Source: Chrysaora quinquecirrha | Taxonomy: Eukaryota; Cnidaria; Scyphozoa; Semaeostomeae; Pelagiidae | Direction of reading: 5' to 3' | Assembly (NCBI GenBank): GCA_014526335.1 | Contig: JACTAT010000366.1 | Span: 1-64,000 of the forward strand | Length of the DNA stretch: 64,000 nt | Part shown: positions 1 through 10,697 of the stretch, in pieces | Layout: each line of letters starts with the position of its first letter | How positions within the stretch are numbered: position 1 is the stretch's first letter | Notes under the pieces: generated by a model | Database searches by the model: none | What the model saw: only the letters and a program-made list of their open reading frames with translations | What the model was told of the DNA's origin: nothing | Position numbers and translations under genes: made by a program

Positions 1-2211
1 CCTATCTTCATTAATGACTTGAGGCTAGTGAAAATAAAACACCCAAAGATATACGAAGAATTCATGAAAGGCCATTTCACAATCAAGAAAACCAGCAGAA
101 AGTTTTCCGGTATCCCCGATGACCAAGCCTACGAACAAAATAATAAGTTGGTTAAAATTGAAGGTGGTGCTGTGAAAATACTCAACAACTATACAGCTAT
201 GATGAAATGGATGATTTCTGGCCCGGAAATTGCAAGCATATTGAACTTGCTGGGTGAAGACCCAAACGACGACCAACAAGAAGCACATCATGAGGATACT
301 GTCTCGTACGAAAAGAAGTTTCGAAGAGATGTCATTAGTTTTAAAAATGTTTTTGATGAAATCGGTAACCCTTTTCAAGAGGGTGACATCCTTATCAATG
401 CAATTTCAAAGCAGATAATGAGTAACGAGGCTGCAAACTCTATCCAAAATGCTTTTGAATTAGGAAAACAACAATGCTCCGACTATGTGCATAATCGGTT
501 GATGACATGCAGAGTTTCGGTTTATGAAAGAATCCCAAAAAATAAGTTACCACTATTCCGAGAAAAGAATTCCGTTTCAACATCAAAAGCAAAGCTTCGA
601 GCAACATCGGTCAAGCAGGATTGCAAATTATTTGCATCTTTGTATGTTGCATGCCAGACAAGGGAAGGAGATATCGGTGAATTTTTTGGGCATGAAAACC
701 ATGCTTATCCACCGTCGATTTCCGAATACGGAAAACTGAGAAAAGGAAATAAATCCGAGTTTTTAAAATGTTTAGACAAGTATGGGGAGGTTGATCACGA
801 ACCGCCTCCGTTAGTCACTGCAAAAGTAATAGATGGTGCAGTGTTAGTGCAAATGACTCCTCCTGGCAAATCAAAAACGTTCGAGGAATATTCTCAAAGC
901 TTTGCTGAAGTCATCCTTCAAGAGTTCAAGAGCGACCGGTTAGCTAGAATCGATGTTGTCTTCGATCGTTATCTCGAAAGGAGTTTGAAATCAGACACCC
1001 GAGAGAAGAGAGGTCAAGGTACTCGTTTTCAGATACAAGGTTCAACACCCATCTGCAAAAACTGGCGAGACTTTTTAAGAGTAAATGAAAATAAATCCGA
1101 CTTGTTTCTGCTTCTTGCCAACGAGCTAGTTGAATATAACGTTGCCGAAAAAACTATAGTAGCAACGGCAGGTGAAACTGTTAAAGTGAGTGGATTTGTT
1201 AATCAAGAAAATTTAAGCCCATCAAATCACGAAGAAGCAGATACACGCATATTTGTTCATGTGAAAAACGCAGTAGAAGCAGGGCATCAAGAAATTATCA
1301 TTCGAACTGTTGATACTGACGTCGTAGTTCTTGCTGTATCTTTGTTCCGAAGGCTAAATGTACAGAAGCTGTGGATAGAATTTGGAGTCGGTAAGAACAA
1401 GCGCTGGATTCCCGCTCATGATTATGCAACAAACTTGCCTGAAGATGTGTGTACGGCACTTCCTTTTTGGTATGCCTTTACAGGGTGTGATACGGTCTCC
1501 GCATTCTGTGGTCGCGGAAAGAAGATTTGTTGGGAGGTGGAAATCTTACCAAGAAGTGACGGATATCTTTATTAGGTATGATTATTCCATTCATTACCTA
1601 CGTTTTCAACCTTTGTACTACACAAACCACCTTATATTTGTATCTCTTTTCGGTTTTTTCTGTAGGTTATCAAACCATAACACAAGCCAACTGCGAAATG
1701 ACGACATATGTTATCTGGAGCGCTATGTTGCACTTTTATATGACAGAACAACTGCGTACCATGACATCAATGAATGCAGAAAAACTTTGTTTTCAAAGAA
1801 AGGAAGAAGCATTGAAGGCCTGCCACCAACAAAGGACGCCTTACTGCTCCACTCAAAACGAGCGTTACTTCAAGGAGGGTAAGAAATTCCGGTTCCGTAA
1901 GTTAGAGCGCATTCTCTGTATTTTAAGTGAAACTAAAGCTTTCTTAATTTACCCGTACATTTTGTAGAATCATATGGGGCCAATCACTAAAAAGATGGCA
2001 GAACTTACCAGATGTGAATGAATTTGGATGGTCGCAAGATAACAGTGGTGTATTCCCCAAGTGGACCACATTACCAGAAGCTTCGAAAGCGTGCCAAGAA
2101 CTAGTTAAATGCAGTTGTAAACTGAACTGTACAGGGAGGTGTAAATGCAGGCGTTTCAATCTTCAGTGTACAGACCTTTGCCATTGCTCTGGCCAGTGCT
2201 CCCCTGTATAG
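1..2211 (+). CDS. FEN1/PIN-like nuclease family protein with C-terminal CXC cluster, copy 1 (5' end outside window, frameshifted)
   Basis: Three exons are visible: 1-1575, 1666-1878 and 1968-2211 (stop TAG at 2209). Introns 1576-1665 and 1879-1967 are both about 90 bp with GTATG/GTAAG donors and TGTAG/TTGTAG acceptors, and both joins keep frame. Seen in order: an N-terminal region with KFSGIPDDQAYEQNN (near 110-150); HEEADTR (about 1228-1248); TVDTDVVVLA (about 1306-1335); AFTGCDTVSAF followed by GRGKK (about 1475-1525); then a Cys-rich tail with CSCKLNC, CKC and CTDLCHC (2088-2205). The order E-A-D, D-T-D, G-C-D and the spacing match the acidic motifs of FEN1/XPG nucleases (EAE, DxD, GCDY plus a G-x-G turn); the tail resembles a CXC domain. 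The nuclease role is inference. Between GKKICWE and WKSYQEVTDIF (about 1537-1542) the frame shifts, so this is a decayed copy or a sequence error. The protein continues upstream of base 1. Confidence 0.72.
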
Positions 2212-2346
2212 TTTTTCAGTTGGAGCATTTTTAACAAAGGTTCATGCCTCTAGTGCGATTTATAACAAAACTAAAATTAAAATTTGTGTAGAGGTCTGGT
2301 ACCTATTACCCCAGTCTAAAAATAGCACAAGGGGCACTTTTCAGTT

Positions 2347-2419
2347 AGTAGCCTGCGTGCAGCCTCAACTCATCTAACCGAAAGAGTAGAGTCTGCGCAA
2401 CAATGAACGAAAGCTTGTA
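2347..2419 (+). repeat. Imperfect inverted repeat A, left arm
   Basis: The segment begins GTAGCCTGCGTGCAGCCTC and ends with GAACGAAAGCTTGTAC. It matches the reverse complement of 15198-15271 with a few mismatches and small indels near the middle. The two arms lie outside the KDZ element, asymmetrically: 2034 bp away on this side, 57 bp on the other. Confidence 0.75.
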
Positions 2420-2479
2420 CTGGCCTCTTTTTCAAACGAACCCAGGCGGTAAATCTTTTGTATGTCTATTGTTTATTAA

Positions 2480-2525
2480 CCAATCAGCTCCGGTTGGCAG
2501 AAAACTGCCAACCAGAGCTGATTGG
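2480..2525. repeat. Hairpin with CCAAT/ATTGG ends
   Basis: The arms CCAATCAGCTC-GGTTGGCAG and CTGCCAACC-GAGCTGATTGG pair with one mismatch around a loop of about four A residues. It could be a small fold-back repeat or part of a TATA-less promoter. No gene start is recognised next to it. Confidence 0.7.
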
Positions 2526-4453
2526 TCAAATGCTAATTTCATTGTTTTAATATAGTCGCGCCGCGTAGACAAGGCTGGTTTGCGTCGCGCGATCACTTTC
2601 TTTGTCAAAACAAAATGGCGAATGCGTGCTTGGTTGCTGCACGAAAATGTTTGCTGGAGTAAGGGTGGTTTACCGGAGATCTACCTTACGAAAAGTACTA
2701 TTTTGATCAATTGAAGCCATACCAAGAATAGAAACAAGCACGACATGGATTTTCCTAAGCGAGTTGTTTATTTCTGGGCATCTAGACTAGATAGTAGCCT
2801 ACTAGTTGGTTTATCAGAAGAGGATGCACCCAGTGTCCCTGTGCACAACAAATAAGAAAAAAATACAGATAGCAAGATTTGTCTAGTAGATTACATGCAT
2901 TTAACTTAATCAGTATAAATAATTACAATACCTCCTCGAATAAATTTTCCATGTTATAAAGTAGCCCTAACAGCTGTGATGTTAGTTAGGTAGTTTATGA
3001 AGGATTTACTACCAGTAAATGTTTGTGTCTACTAGTTTGTGCTGTTTTATTTTCTTTCAATTTAAGTCTTTCTTCAGAAACTAGAATCATTTGCTCAACC
3101 ATTTAAAAGCTTTGAAATCAATCTAGGGCAGCAAAATCCAAATATTTTGTCAACCTTCCCAAAGCTGTCTTTTGGTCAATGTTTACAAACTGAAAACATG
3201 AAGTGTTGATACTAATAATGTGACATCCATAATTATTTTCAGATTATTTTTCAGTGCTATTTAAGAGAAAAGAACACAAACTTAACCTTTTAAGATTTGG
3301 TGAACAGTTTGCAAGCCATCTTTAACTATGTACCTTATTTATCCGTGCCTTGGTTTAGTTTTATGGTTTAATTAAATGTACATTCACTCAGTATTTGGTC
3401 ATTAAAATTACATCTCAAAACTGAAACTGGTAGGAAATGACACAGCTTGCTTGTGGATTAAGATGAAGGCAGTACAGGTATTAACCAAAAAGCAGAAAAA
3501 TGTCTGTCAAATCAAATCTATGAGAAGACCCATAGCCTACAATATTGACAAATTTTTTGAAGTTAGTAACTACCAAAACACCAAAAAAAATCCTTGTAAT
3601 ACACTGCAAAAATTCATGGCAATTTCATCAAAAAATTATAAACCAAGGACAAAAATAACAGTTAATTGAAGAATAACTGTGACTGAGATGGATGCATACT
3701 TTGAAACAAATGAATACTGTAATTCCAGTACCAAGAAAAGTTCAAACTCTACATTTCAAGACTTTCCTTGATCAAGCAAGAATACTTACTGGGGATAATA
3801 TAGTTATGCAAAAAAAAGGCTATTTATAAACAACAAACCTATAAATAAAAACAGTACAGTGAAAAGCTTTGCATCTATCTATGCATCTAGGATATATCAA
3901 TCAACCTATTTGTCTGTAGCACTTTTTCCTTAGAGAGATCAAAAGAAAAGAAAATACCCAAGTGAGCTAACAAAATAAAAATATATGAAGATACTCGTCC
4001 AAGTCAAGTGATAAAAAGTTACATACAACAAATACCAGACATCCGTGTTTAGGGTATCCTCGAGAAAAAAGTTACACTAATTTAATTGCTCTTTAGTTTC
4101 GATTGAAAGTTTTGTTGAAGAATTGACAATAGAAGCAGCAGTGTTCAATGGTCAGCATATGAATGGTCAGCATCCACCAGTTAATCGGGCCTACGCAAGA
4201 GTTAGGCCCCGGCCACAGACAGCAAAGAACTTGTCACTTTCAGCTTTTCAGAAAGATTTTCTTGGCCAAACGTCTTATAAATGTCCAATACAGCAAAGTT
4301 TAAATACAAGACATCATTTTGTTTTGAAATTCATCGCAAAGAACTTCTTCGTAAAGTTACGAAGTTACACACAGCTTCAAACAACTTGCTCAAATCCCGC
4401 AGTGCTAGTAGGCGGTGATTAAAAACGCTTCGCGAATGCTCCAACGCAGCTTA

Positions 4454-4522
4454 TCCTCGAGATAAAAACGAACATAATGTTCGTTCCAGTGTTCTCCTTA
4501 AAACCAACAATATGTTCGTTTT
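4454..4522 (+). repeat. KDZ element left terminal inverted repeat
   Basis: It starts TCCTCGAGATAAAAACGAAC and contains the internal palindrome AACGAACATAATGTTCGTT. It is the exact reverse complement of 15072-15140 as far as I can read. Confidence 0.85.
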
Positions 4523-4537
4523 TGAAGTAAGGAGCAG

Positions 4538-7500
4538 ATGAGTGGTAACAACAGGGGAACAAGAGTTCCAAACGAATTTAGATTTGAAGGCCTAAATTGT
4601 GTTGCGAGAGTCGACTGTGTTGCTTGCTACTTTATCCGTACCGGTTACTGCCGAAGAATTGATATCAAGACTTAAGAACTTTTGTTACAGGTAGGGCTGT
4701 AGGATAACGAAGAAGATAAATATCAGGTAGTATTGCTAAAAGGAAAGGGCTGCACCTTGTTGGTTGTGTTTGGTGTGATGTGTGACTGTGTTAACTAGAA
4801 AAACATCTAGGAAGATGATAGTATAGTACCAAGGTGCATTGGTGATTTTGGCACATTTCAGTATAATGTCAGAAGATAGACTAACAACGAAACTTATTAA
4901 TTATTAATTGTTAATTGTTATTATTATTGTTACTGTTATTACAATAAATCAATTCAGATATGTAGTAGTTAAATGTGAATAGGGCACTGGGCTCAAAAGC
5001 CATTTTGGTTCTACCCAGTATCCTAGGCCACAATGTCTTGCATGTAAATCGTTATTGTTTAAAAAGTAGTGTAATTGCTCTCATTGTTATTATTGGTAAG
5101 CACAAAATTGTAATCTTGTTGCTGAATATAAAATGAATTGAATTGAATTGAATTGTGTCTTGGGCTCTCTTGAACCCGGGTCTCAATGAACTCCTCACCA
5201 CAAGTCAGCTGGATCACCATAACAACACAGAACCTTCAATGCCCTCCTCCTTTTCATGTTTTGTGTTGCCTATTTTGATTCTTTTTCTGTGCAAACCATA
5301 TTTATAATATATATTTAATATGGTATGTTCTTATTCTGTTATTGTAAAAAGGTACAATTCTCAGATACAATTTTTCAACCAACAGGTCAAAGTTTTAAAG
5401 ATAAGAATGCCAAAGGTGATTACATCTTTTCAGTGAAATTTTATTTTTACAGGATACAGTTTTAAGTAACCAGCCCTTAAACTAAGGATCCATAAGAATA
5501 GAGATCACGATTGATTAGGGACTTTGTAATATGTTGAATATTAACCTGTCAAAAATGTAAGCAGTATTCTAGATAGTACTCTTTTTATGTCACTAGCCAG
5601 GTGGAATTCATGTAGCCTACGCCAGGGAAATCCGGCGTGGAGTTTTGAAAATTGTTGGCCTTCTGGCATGAATCTTTTAGAAAAACAATGGAAATCATTG
5701 TTATTTTCCTAATAGAACAGTTGATCTATTGTTTCTTTGGTGTGACAGCAGTTCTCTTTGGCGTAATCTCTGGCATCAAGATTGCATGATTGCATGGATT
5801 CCACCCTGTCACAAGTCTTTGACATACTGCAACAAGGTCAATACAATAGCAGGCAGTAGAGGAACCAGCTACACCATTCAGATTATGAGGAGGTCATGAT
5901 CACATCTTACCTTTCAGCCCAAATGAGATAAAAATGTAACTCTTATGACATCAGGATAGAGAACATCCTTGATAAATACCTAGATTGATTTACAGTCAAC
6001 ACATCCTGAGCCAAATGCTTGTCGTTGTTAATAAATCACTTATAATATTTGCTGTTAAGGTTAGTCGATCATGTCCAGGCTGCCAAGCTGATATGCCAAT
6101 AAGCTTAAAGAAGTGTAGAGGATGTGGACTGCAGCTGACCAAGAAGAAAGATTGTGTTAAAAGGAGGAATTAAACCAGCAATATAGTTCAACACCATACT
6201 ACTATTTGAAAAATAAGATTAAGCAAAGGGTAATCCTTTTCATTATATTCTCTTAATATTACAAAATTTTGGTACTGTATCTGGACCTTGATATATCCAA
6301 ATACATGTAATTGCTTTATTATAAGGTATGGTTTGCTCGTTAAAGAAAAAGCTTATGTAAAAGAATGAAACATTTTCAATTGAAAAATACAACTTGTGTC
6401 AGCATTAATGAAAGGCTAGTTTTTTTGTACATCTCCAAAGTCCTTAATATTGTTTTACTATTTCAGGCAGATATTATGTTTGCTAAAGACTCCGAAATTA
6501 TCATTATTGGATACCATCACAATGAATCAAGGGACAATCTGTGGTCATATAGCCCTCCAGGAAGTATTGGATGTGAATTTTTGAAAGAGGAAGCTGGCCA
6601 GTATGCTGTACAGCTGTTTAAGAAATATGTTCTCCAAAAGGGGGAAAGGTAAGCTTGTGTCTGTACGTTGATGGCTATTGCTGAGTTCCTTAATGCTGTG
6701 AAGAATATTTAACAAATGTTTTCATCATTGATATTAATTTTGTTATTCTTATAGCATTTAATGCTTTCCTTTAGCCTTTGAAAATAGTAATCAGCTAGCA
6801 ACTCCTGCAACTGACCAATCAACTCAGTCGTGTAAGCAATGTTGCCATTATCATTTATTCAGACTTTGACATTGTCATTGATATAAATATCGCTATTCTT
6901 ATAACATTTAATGCTTTTCTTTAGCCTCAGGGAATAATCGTCAGAATAATCAGCCGGAAACTCCTGCATCCGATCAATCAACTCAGTCGTAGGCAATTTT
7001 ACCATTATTATTAATTCGGACGTTGACATTATCATTGATATGAATATCGCTATTCTTATAACATTTAATACTTTTCTTTAGCCTTTGGTAATAATATTCA
7101 GCATCATCAGCAAGCAACTCCTGCAACCGATCAATCAGCTCAGTCGTGTAAGCAATGTTACCATTATTATTAATTCGGACGTTGACATTATCATTGATAT
7201 GAATATCGCTATTCTTATAACATTTAATACTTTTCTTTAGCCTTTGGTAATAATATTCAGCATCATCAGCAAGCAACTCCTGCAACCGATCAATCAGCTC
7301 AGTCGTGTAAGCAATGTTACCATTATTATTAATTCGGACGTTGACATTATCATTGATATGAATATCGCTATTCTTATAACATTTAATACTTTTCTTTAGC
7401 CTTTGGTAATAATATTCAGCATCATCGGCAAGCAACTCCTGCAACCGATCAATCAGCTCAGTCGTGTAAGCAATGTTACCATTATTATTAATTCGGACGT

Positions 7501-9785
7501 TGACATTATCATTGATATGAATATCGCTATTCTTATAACATTTAATACTTTTCTTTAGCCTTTGGTAATAATATTCAGCATCATCGGCAAGCAACTCCTG
7601 CAACCGATCAATCAGCTCAGTCGTGTAAGCAATGTTACCATTATTATTAATTCGGACGTTGACATTATCATTGATATGAATATCGCTATTCTTATAACAT
7701 TTAATACTTTTCTTTAGCCTTTGGTAATAATATTCAGCATCATCGGCAAGCAACTCCTGCAACCGATCAATCAGCTCAGTCGTGTAAGCAATGTTACCAT
7801 TATTATTTATTCGGACGTTGACATTATCATTGATATGAATATCGCTATTCTTATAACATTTAATACTTTTCTTTAGCCTTTGGTAATAATATTCAGCATC
7901 ATCAGCAAGCAACTCCTGCAACCGATCAATCAGCTCAGTCGTGTAAGCAATGTTACCATTATTATTAATTCGGACGTTGACATTATCATTGATATGAATA
8001 TCGCTATTCTTATATCATTTCATACTTTTCTTTAGCCTTTGGTAATAATATTCAGCATCATCAGCAAGCAACTCCTGCAACCGATCAATCAGCTCAGTCG
8101 TGTAAGCAATGTTACCATTATTATTAATTCGGACGTTGACATTATCATTGATATGAATATCGCTATTCTTATAACATTTAATACTTTTCTTTAGCCTTTG
8201 GTAATAATATTCAGCATCATCGGCAAGCAACTCCTGCAACCGATCAATCAGCTCAGTCGTGTAAGCAATGTTACCATTATTATTAATTCGGACGTTGACA
8301 TTATCATTGATATGAATATCGCTATTCTTATAACATTTAATACTTTTCTTTAGCCTTTGGTAATAATATTCAGCATCATCGGCAAGCAACTCCTGCAACC
8401 GATCAATCAGCTCAGTCGTGTAAGCAATGTTACCATTATTATTTATTCGGACGTTGACATTATCATTGATATGAATATCGCTATTCTTATATCATTTCAT
8501 ACTTTTCTTTAGCCTTTGGTAATAATATTCAGCATCATCAGCAAGCAACTCCTGCAACCGATCAATCAACTCTGTCGTGTAAGCAATGTCACCATTATTA
8601 TTTATTCCTATTGTGTTAAGCTTGTGCACAAGCCTACCGATTCAGATCTATTCTTGGAGTTTCCCTTCGCTTAAATCCTGACCCTGTTTACACGAGAGAA
8701 ACAGGATCGGCGCTGCTCCTATGCAGAGCCATTTTGCCTTAAAAACGCCTTCCATTTACACGGGATCTCTTGGATCCCTTTCTTTTTTGGCTCTGTTTAG
8801 AGCAAGTTCTGGATCTTTTCAGAAGTTGTGCCAGCTCGTCTCTGTTTCTGTTATCACGTGTAAACGCTTTAGATCAATTCCAAACGTTGATATTGAAAGA
8901 TGTAAAATAGGCAGTAAACCTAAGTGATATTTCGTCTTAGTAGCTACACTTGTCCTGAATGTTCTGTAGTGATGAAGCTTGCACATTTCTTTGCATATTT
9001 CTAGCACCGATGTATATAATTCGATATTTATCTTTTTATCGCTTATTACTATACTATATTTTATATGATTTTATTACTATATTTTAGCTTTAGGAAATGT
9101 TCTACAAGATCAAGTGGCCACTCAAGCCCACCCATCTACTCTTTCATGTAAGCTATGTGCCAATGATATCCTTTTTTTGCTATGTTCTTCAGCATAACGT
9201 TCCTTATATGGAAATTGCATTTTGTCGCTTTTATTTCGTTAATTTCATTCACTTTAGGATGCTATCCGCATCATCAATAATTGTTCGATTTTCTGAGTTT
9301 ATTTTATTGTAGGGGTTACGTACGTCTTGGATGGTTATCCTGTTGCTGTAGGCCAGCATGATTCTGCAATCACCGCTGTAGATAACAAGCCTATACCAGA
9401 AGAATTAGCTTGTGTAAGAATTGTAACGTTCCGAAAAGAGAAGTGCCCTCAGCTGAAATGTGGGGAAATTTTTTGTTTGCCGAAACACCAGTTGTTGAGG
9501 TTGGTTTTCGATGACAAGGGAAATAAGATTTTCAAAAACTTTTCGTCGAATCATACGGAATAAGATTAATTCTTAATCCAAGCTCTATTTTTATACTGAA
9601 CACTCTGCTCATATACTTAAATTTCAAATTTCGTTACTTTGTTTTATATTGTGCATTTGTGTCTACAGCTATTTGGACTTGAACTAGTCATCCCTTTTAG
9701 AGGAAATGTCACGAATTATTCTGAGCAGCTTACAACCGTTTTCGAGGACGGTAATTTGCACCTGAATATGAATTTCGGCAAATAG
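4538..9785 (+). CDS. Second gene of the KDZ element, multi-exon, function unknown
   Basis: I do not recognise this gene. A possible start ATG at 4538 lies 16 bp inside the left terminal repeat and opens with MSGNNRGTRVPNEFRFEG. Candidate exons then follow at 6061-6173 (zinc-ribbon-like CPGC and CRGCG pairs), 6467-6648 (the clearest, between TTTCAG and GTAAGC), 9313-9563 and 9669-9785. The 6467 exon ends in phase 2 whereas the 9313 exon needs one carried base, so at least one exon is unplaced or a site is wrong. A candidate 54-nt exon at 9094-9147 has good splice sites but does not repair the phase. Position and direction, converging on the transposase, suggest a partner protein of the transposon; that is inference. 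Confidence 0.45.
6061..6173 (+). CDS. Candidate exon with zinc-ribbon-like cysteines (KDZ partner gene)
   Basis: Following TGTTAAG at 6060 the frame reads SRSCPGCQADMPISLKKCRG then CGLQLTKKK and stops at 6171-6173. The CxxC...CxxC spacing is typical of short zinc ribbons. It could be a terminal exon of an alternative transcript. Confidence 0.4.
6467..6648 (+). CDS. Internal exon of the KDZ partner gene
   Basis: A strong acceptor (TTTACTATTTCAG) and donor (GGAAAG|GTAAGC) bound a 182-nt open frame. It reads ADIMFAKDSEIIIIGYHHNE, then DNLWSYSPPGSIGCEF, and ends in KKYVLQKGE. The frame starts in phase 0 and ends with two bases carried. No domain is recognised. Confidence 0.6.
6720..8608. repeat. 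159-bp minisatellite, about 12 units
   Basis: Units recur exactly every 159 bp (GCCTTTGGTAATAAT at 7081, 7240, 7399 and onward to 8512). The first two (about 6772 and 6923) and the last are diverged. The period is a multiple of three, and the minus strand is open through most units, reading DDAEYYYQRLKKSIKCYKNS and onward for 53 residues per unit. Units near 7990-8015 and 8490 share a change of TGT to TGA. The array lies inside the KDZ element in the presumed intron between exons 6467-6648 and 9313-9563 of the partner gene. Confidence 0.9.
9313..9563 (+). CDS. Candidate exon of the KDZ partner gene
   Basis: It begins after TTTATTGTAG. The frame reads VTYVLDGYPVAVGQHDSAIT, PEELACVRIVTFRKEK and CGEIFCLPKHQLLRL, with a stop at 9561. 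A weak donor within it (about 9500) could join it to the frame at 9669. Residue composition looks coding, but no family is recognised. Confidence 0.5.
9669..9785 (+). CDS. Possible terminal exon of the KDZ partner gene
   Basis: After GTCTACAG the open frame reads LFGLELVIPFRGNVTNYSEQ and stops with TAG at 9783. It is short (38 codons), and the phase of the join to the preceding exon is unresolved. Confidence 0.35.
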   Translation, partial: LFGLELVIPFRGNVTNYSEQLTTVFEDGNLHLNMNFGK

Positions 9786-10361
9786 GGTGACCTCTTTTAG
9801 AAGAAACGACTGGTGCATGCCCAATTGCTGTTATGCTCTACAAATACGCAAGTGAAACCCGTGCAACCAGTGAGTGGTGTATTTTAACTTACTTGAAACG
9901 AATAAATGTCAAATTACCATACATGTTGTCTGGAATTCTGTTTATTAATGCTACCATTTGAATCAACGAGTCTAAATCCTTTTCAGTTGCTATCATAACA
10001 GTTAAAAGCTACAAGTGTAAATTTTAGATTATTATCAGTTTAGTCAACTAATTTAACAAATCTATTTGCAACACAATGACAAACAGAAGATTGTGGCTCG
10101 TGCTGTACGCCTCTGTTTTACAAGGCATCTTGTTGTCGCAGCATGCCGCACAGAAACCATATAAACATGTTTTCATTTTTCCAAGAAACATTAAAAAGAT
10201 CCATTCTGAAATTAATGACATTTAACCAACTATATTGTGCACACAGTACGACCTATGAAACAGGCTTGATATAATTTCCATATATTTTATCCTTTGCTTC
10301 TACGCATATATTCACATTATTTCCAAGAAAAACATTGAAAGCAGACTATGCTTCATATTAC
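9786..10361. other. Gap between the two convergent KDZ-element genes
   Basis: I see no exon on either strand. The missing C-terminal part of the KDZ transposase would be expected here on the minus strand, but no open frame with its usual features is present. Confidence 0.5.
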
Positions 10362-10697
10362 CTGACACGTCCAGTCATGACCAGAGCCATGCATGAGGTT
10401 CAACGCAAATGTGACTTTTGCTGCATTCTGAGGATCTACTTTCTCTACCCACGTTTTGTATTTACAAGCAATGTCCTGAAATATAAACCTCGCTTCCCTT
10501 TCGACTATATCTTTGCTGTGCAAAAAATGGTGATATGCAAACAGTTCACCCTGGAACATGTTGATGCCTTTCTGAGCTACCTGATGCCGACAGCTGGAAA
10601 ACATGAGACCTGTTTCATCAAGAGCACCTTTCCTTTTAACTGCATTAGCAGCAGCTTCCCAAACAGAGTTTCCACATTGATTATCCACTTTCACTTT
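10362..10697 (-). CDS. KDZ transposase exon 6, catalytic core
   Basis: A clean 336-nt exon between GTTTCACAG and CAG|GTAATA. It contains CGNSVWEAA, LDETGLMFSSCRHQVA, FQGELFAYHHFL, FQDIACKY and ALNLMHGSGHDWTCQ, the most diagnostic block for the family. Confidence 0.8.

Larger units (their letters stand above)
2212..4453. other. Non-coding stretch between copy 1 and the KDZ element
   Basis: I see no convincing exon here. It contains one arm of an imperfect inverted repeat (2347-2419), a 46-bp hairpin (2480-2525) and otherwise AT-rich sequence. A 99-codon open frame at 4123-4422 has no recognisable motif and I do not call it a gene. Confidence 0.5.

Noticed and set aside
6983..8398. Long minus-strand frames of 312 and 127 residues made of 53-residue repeats
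   Set aside because: They arise from the 159-bp minisatellite, lack a start region or splice context, and are cut by stops shared between units. Kept as a repeat, with coding potential noted as a question.
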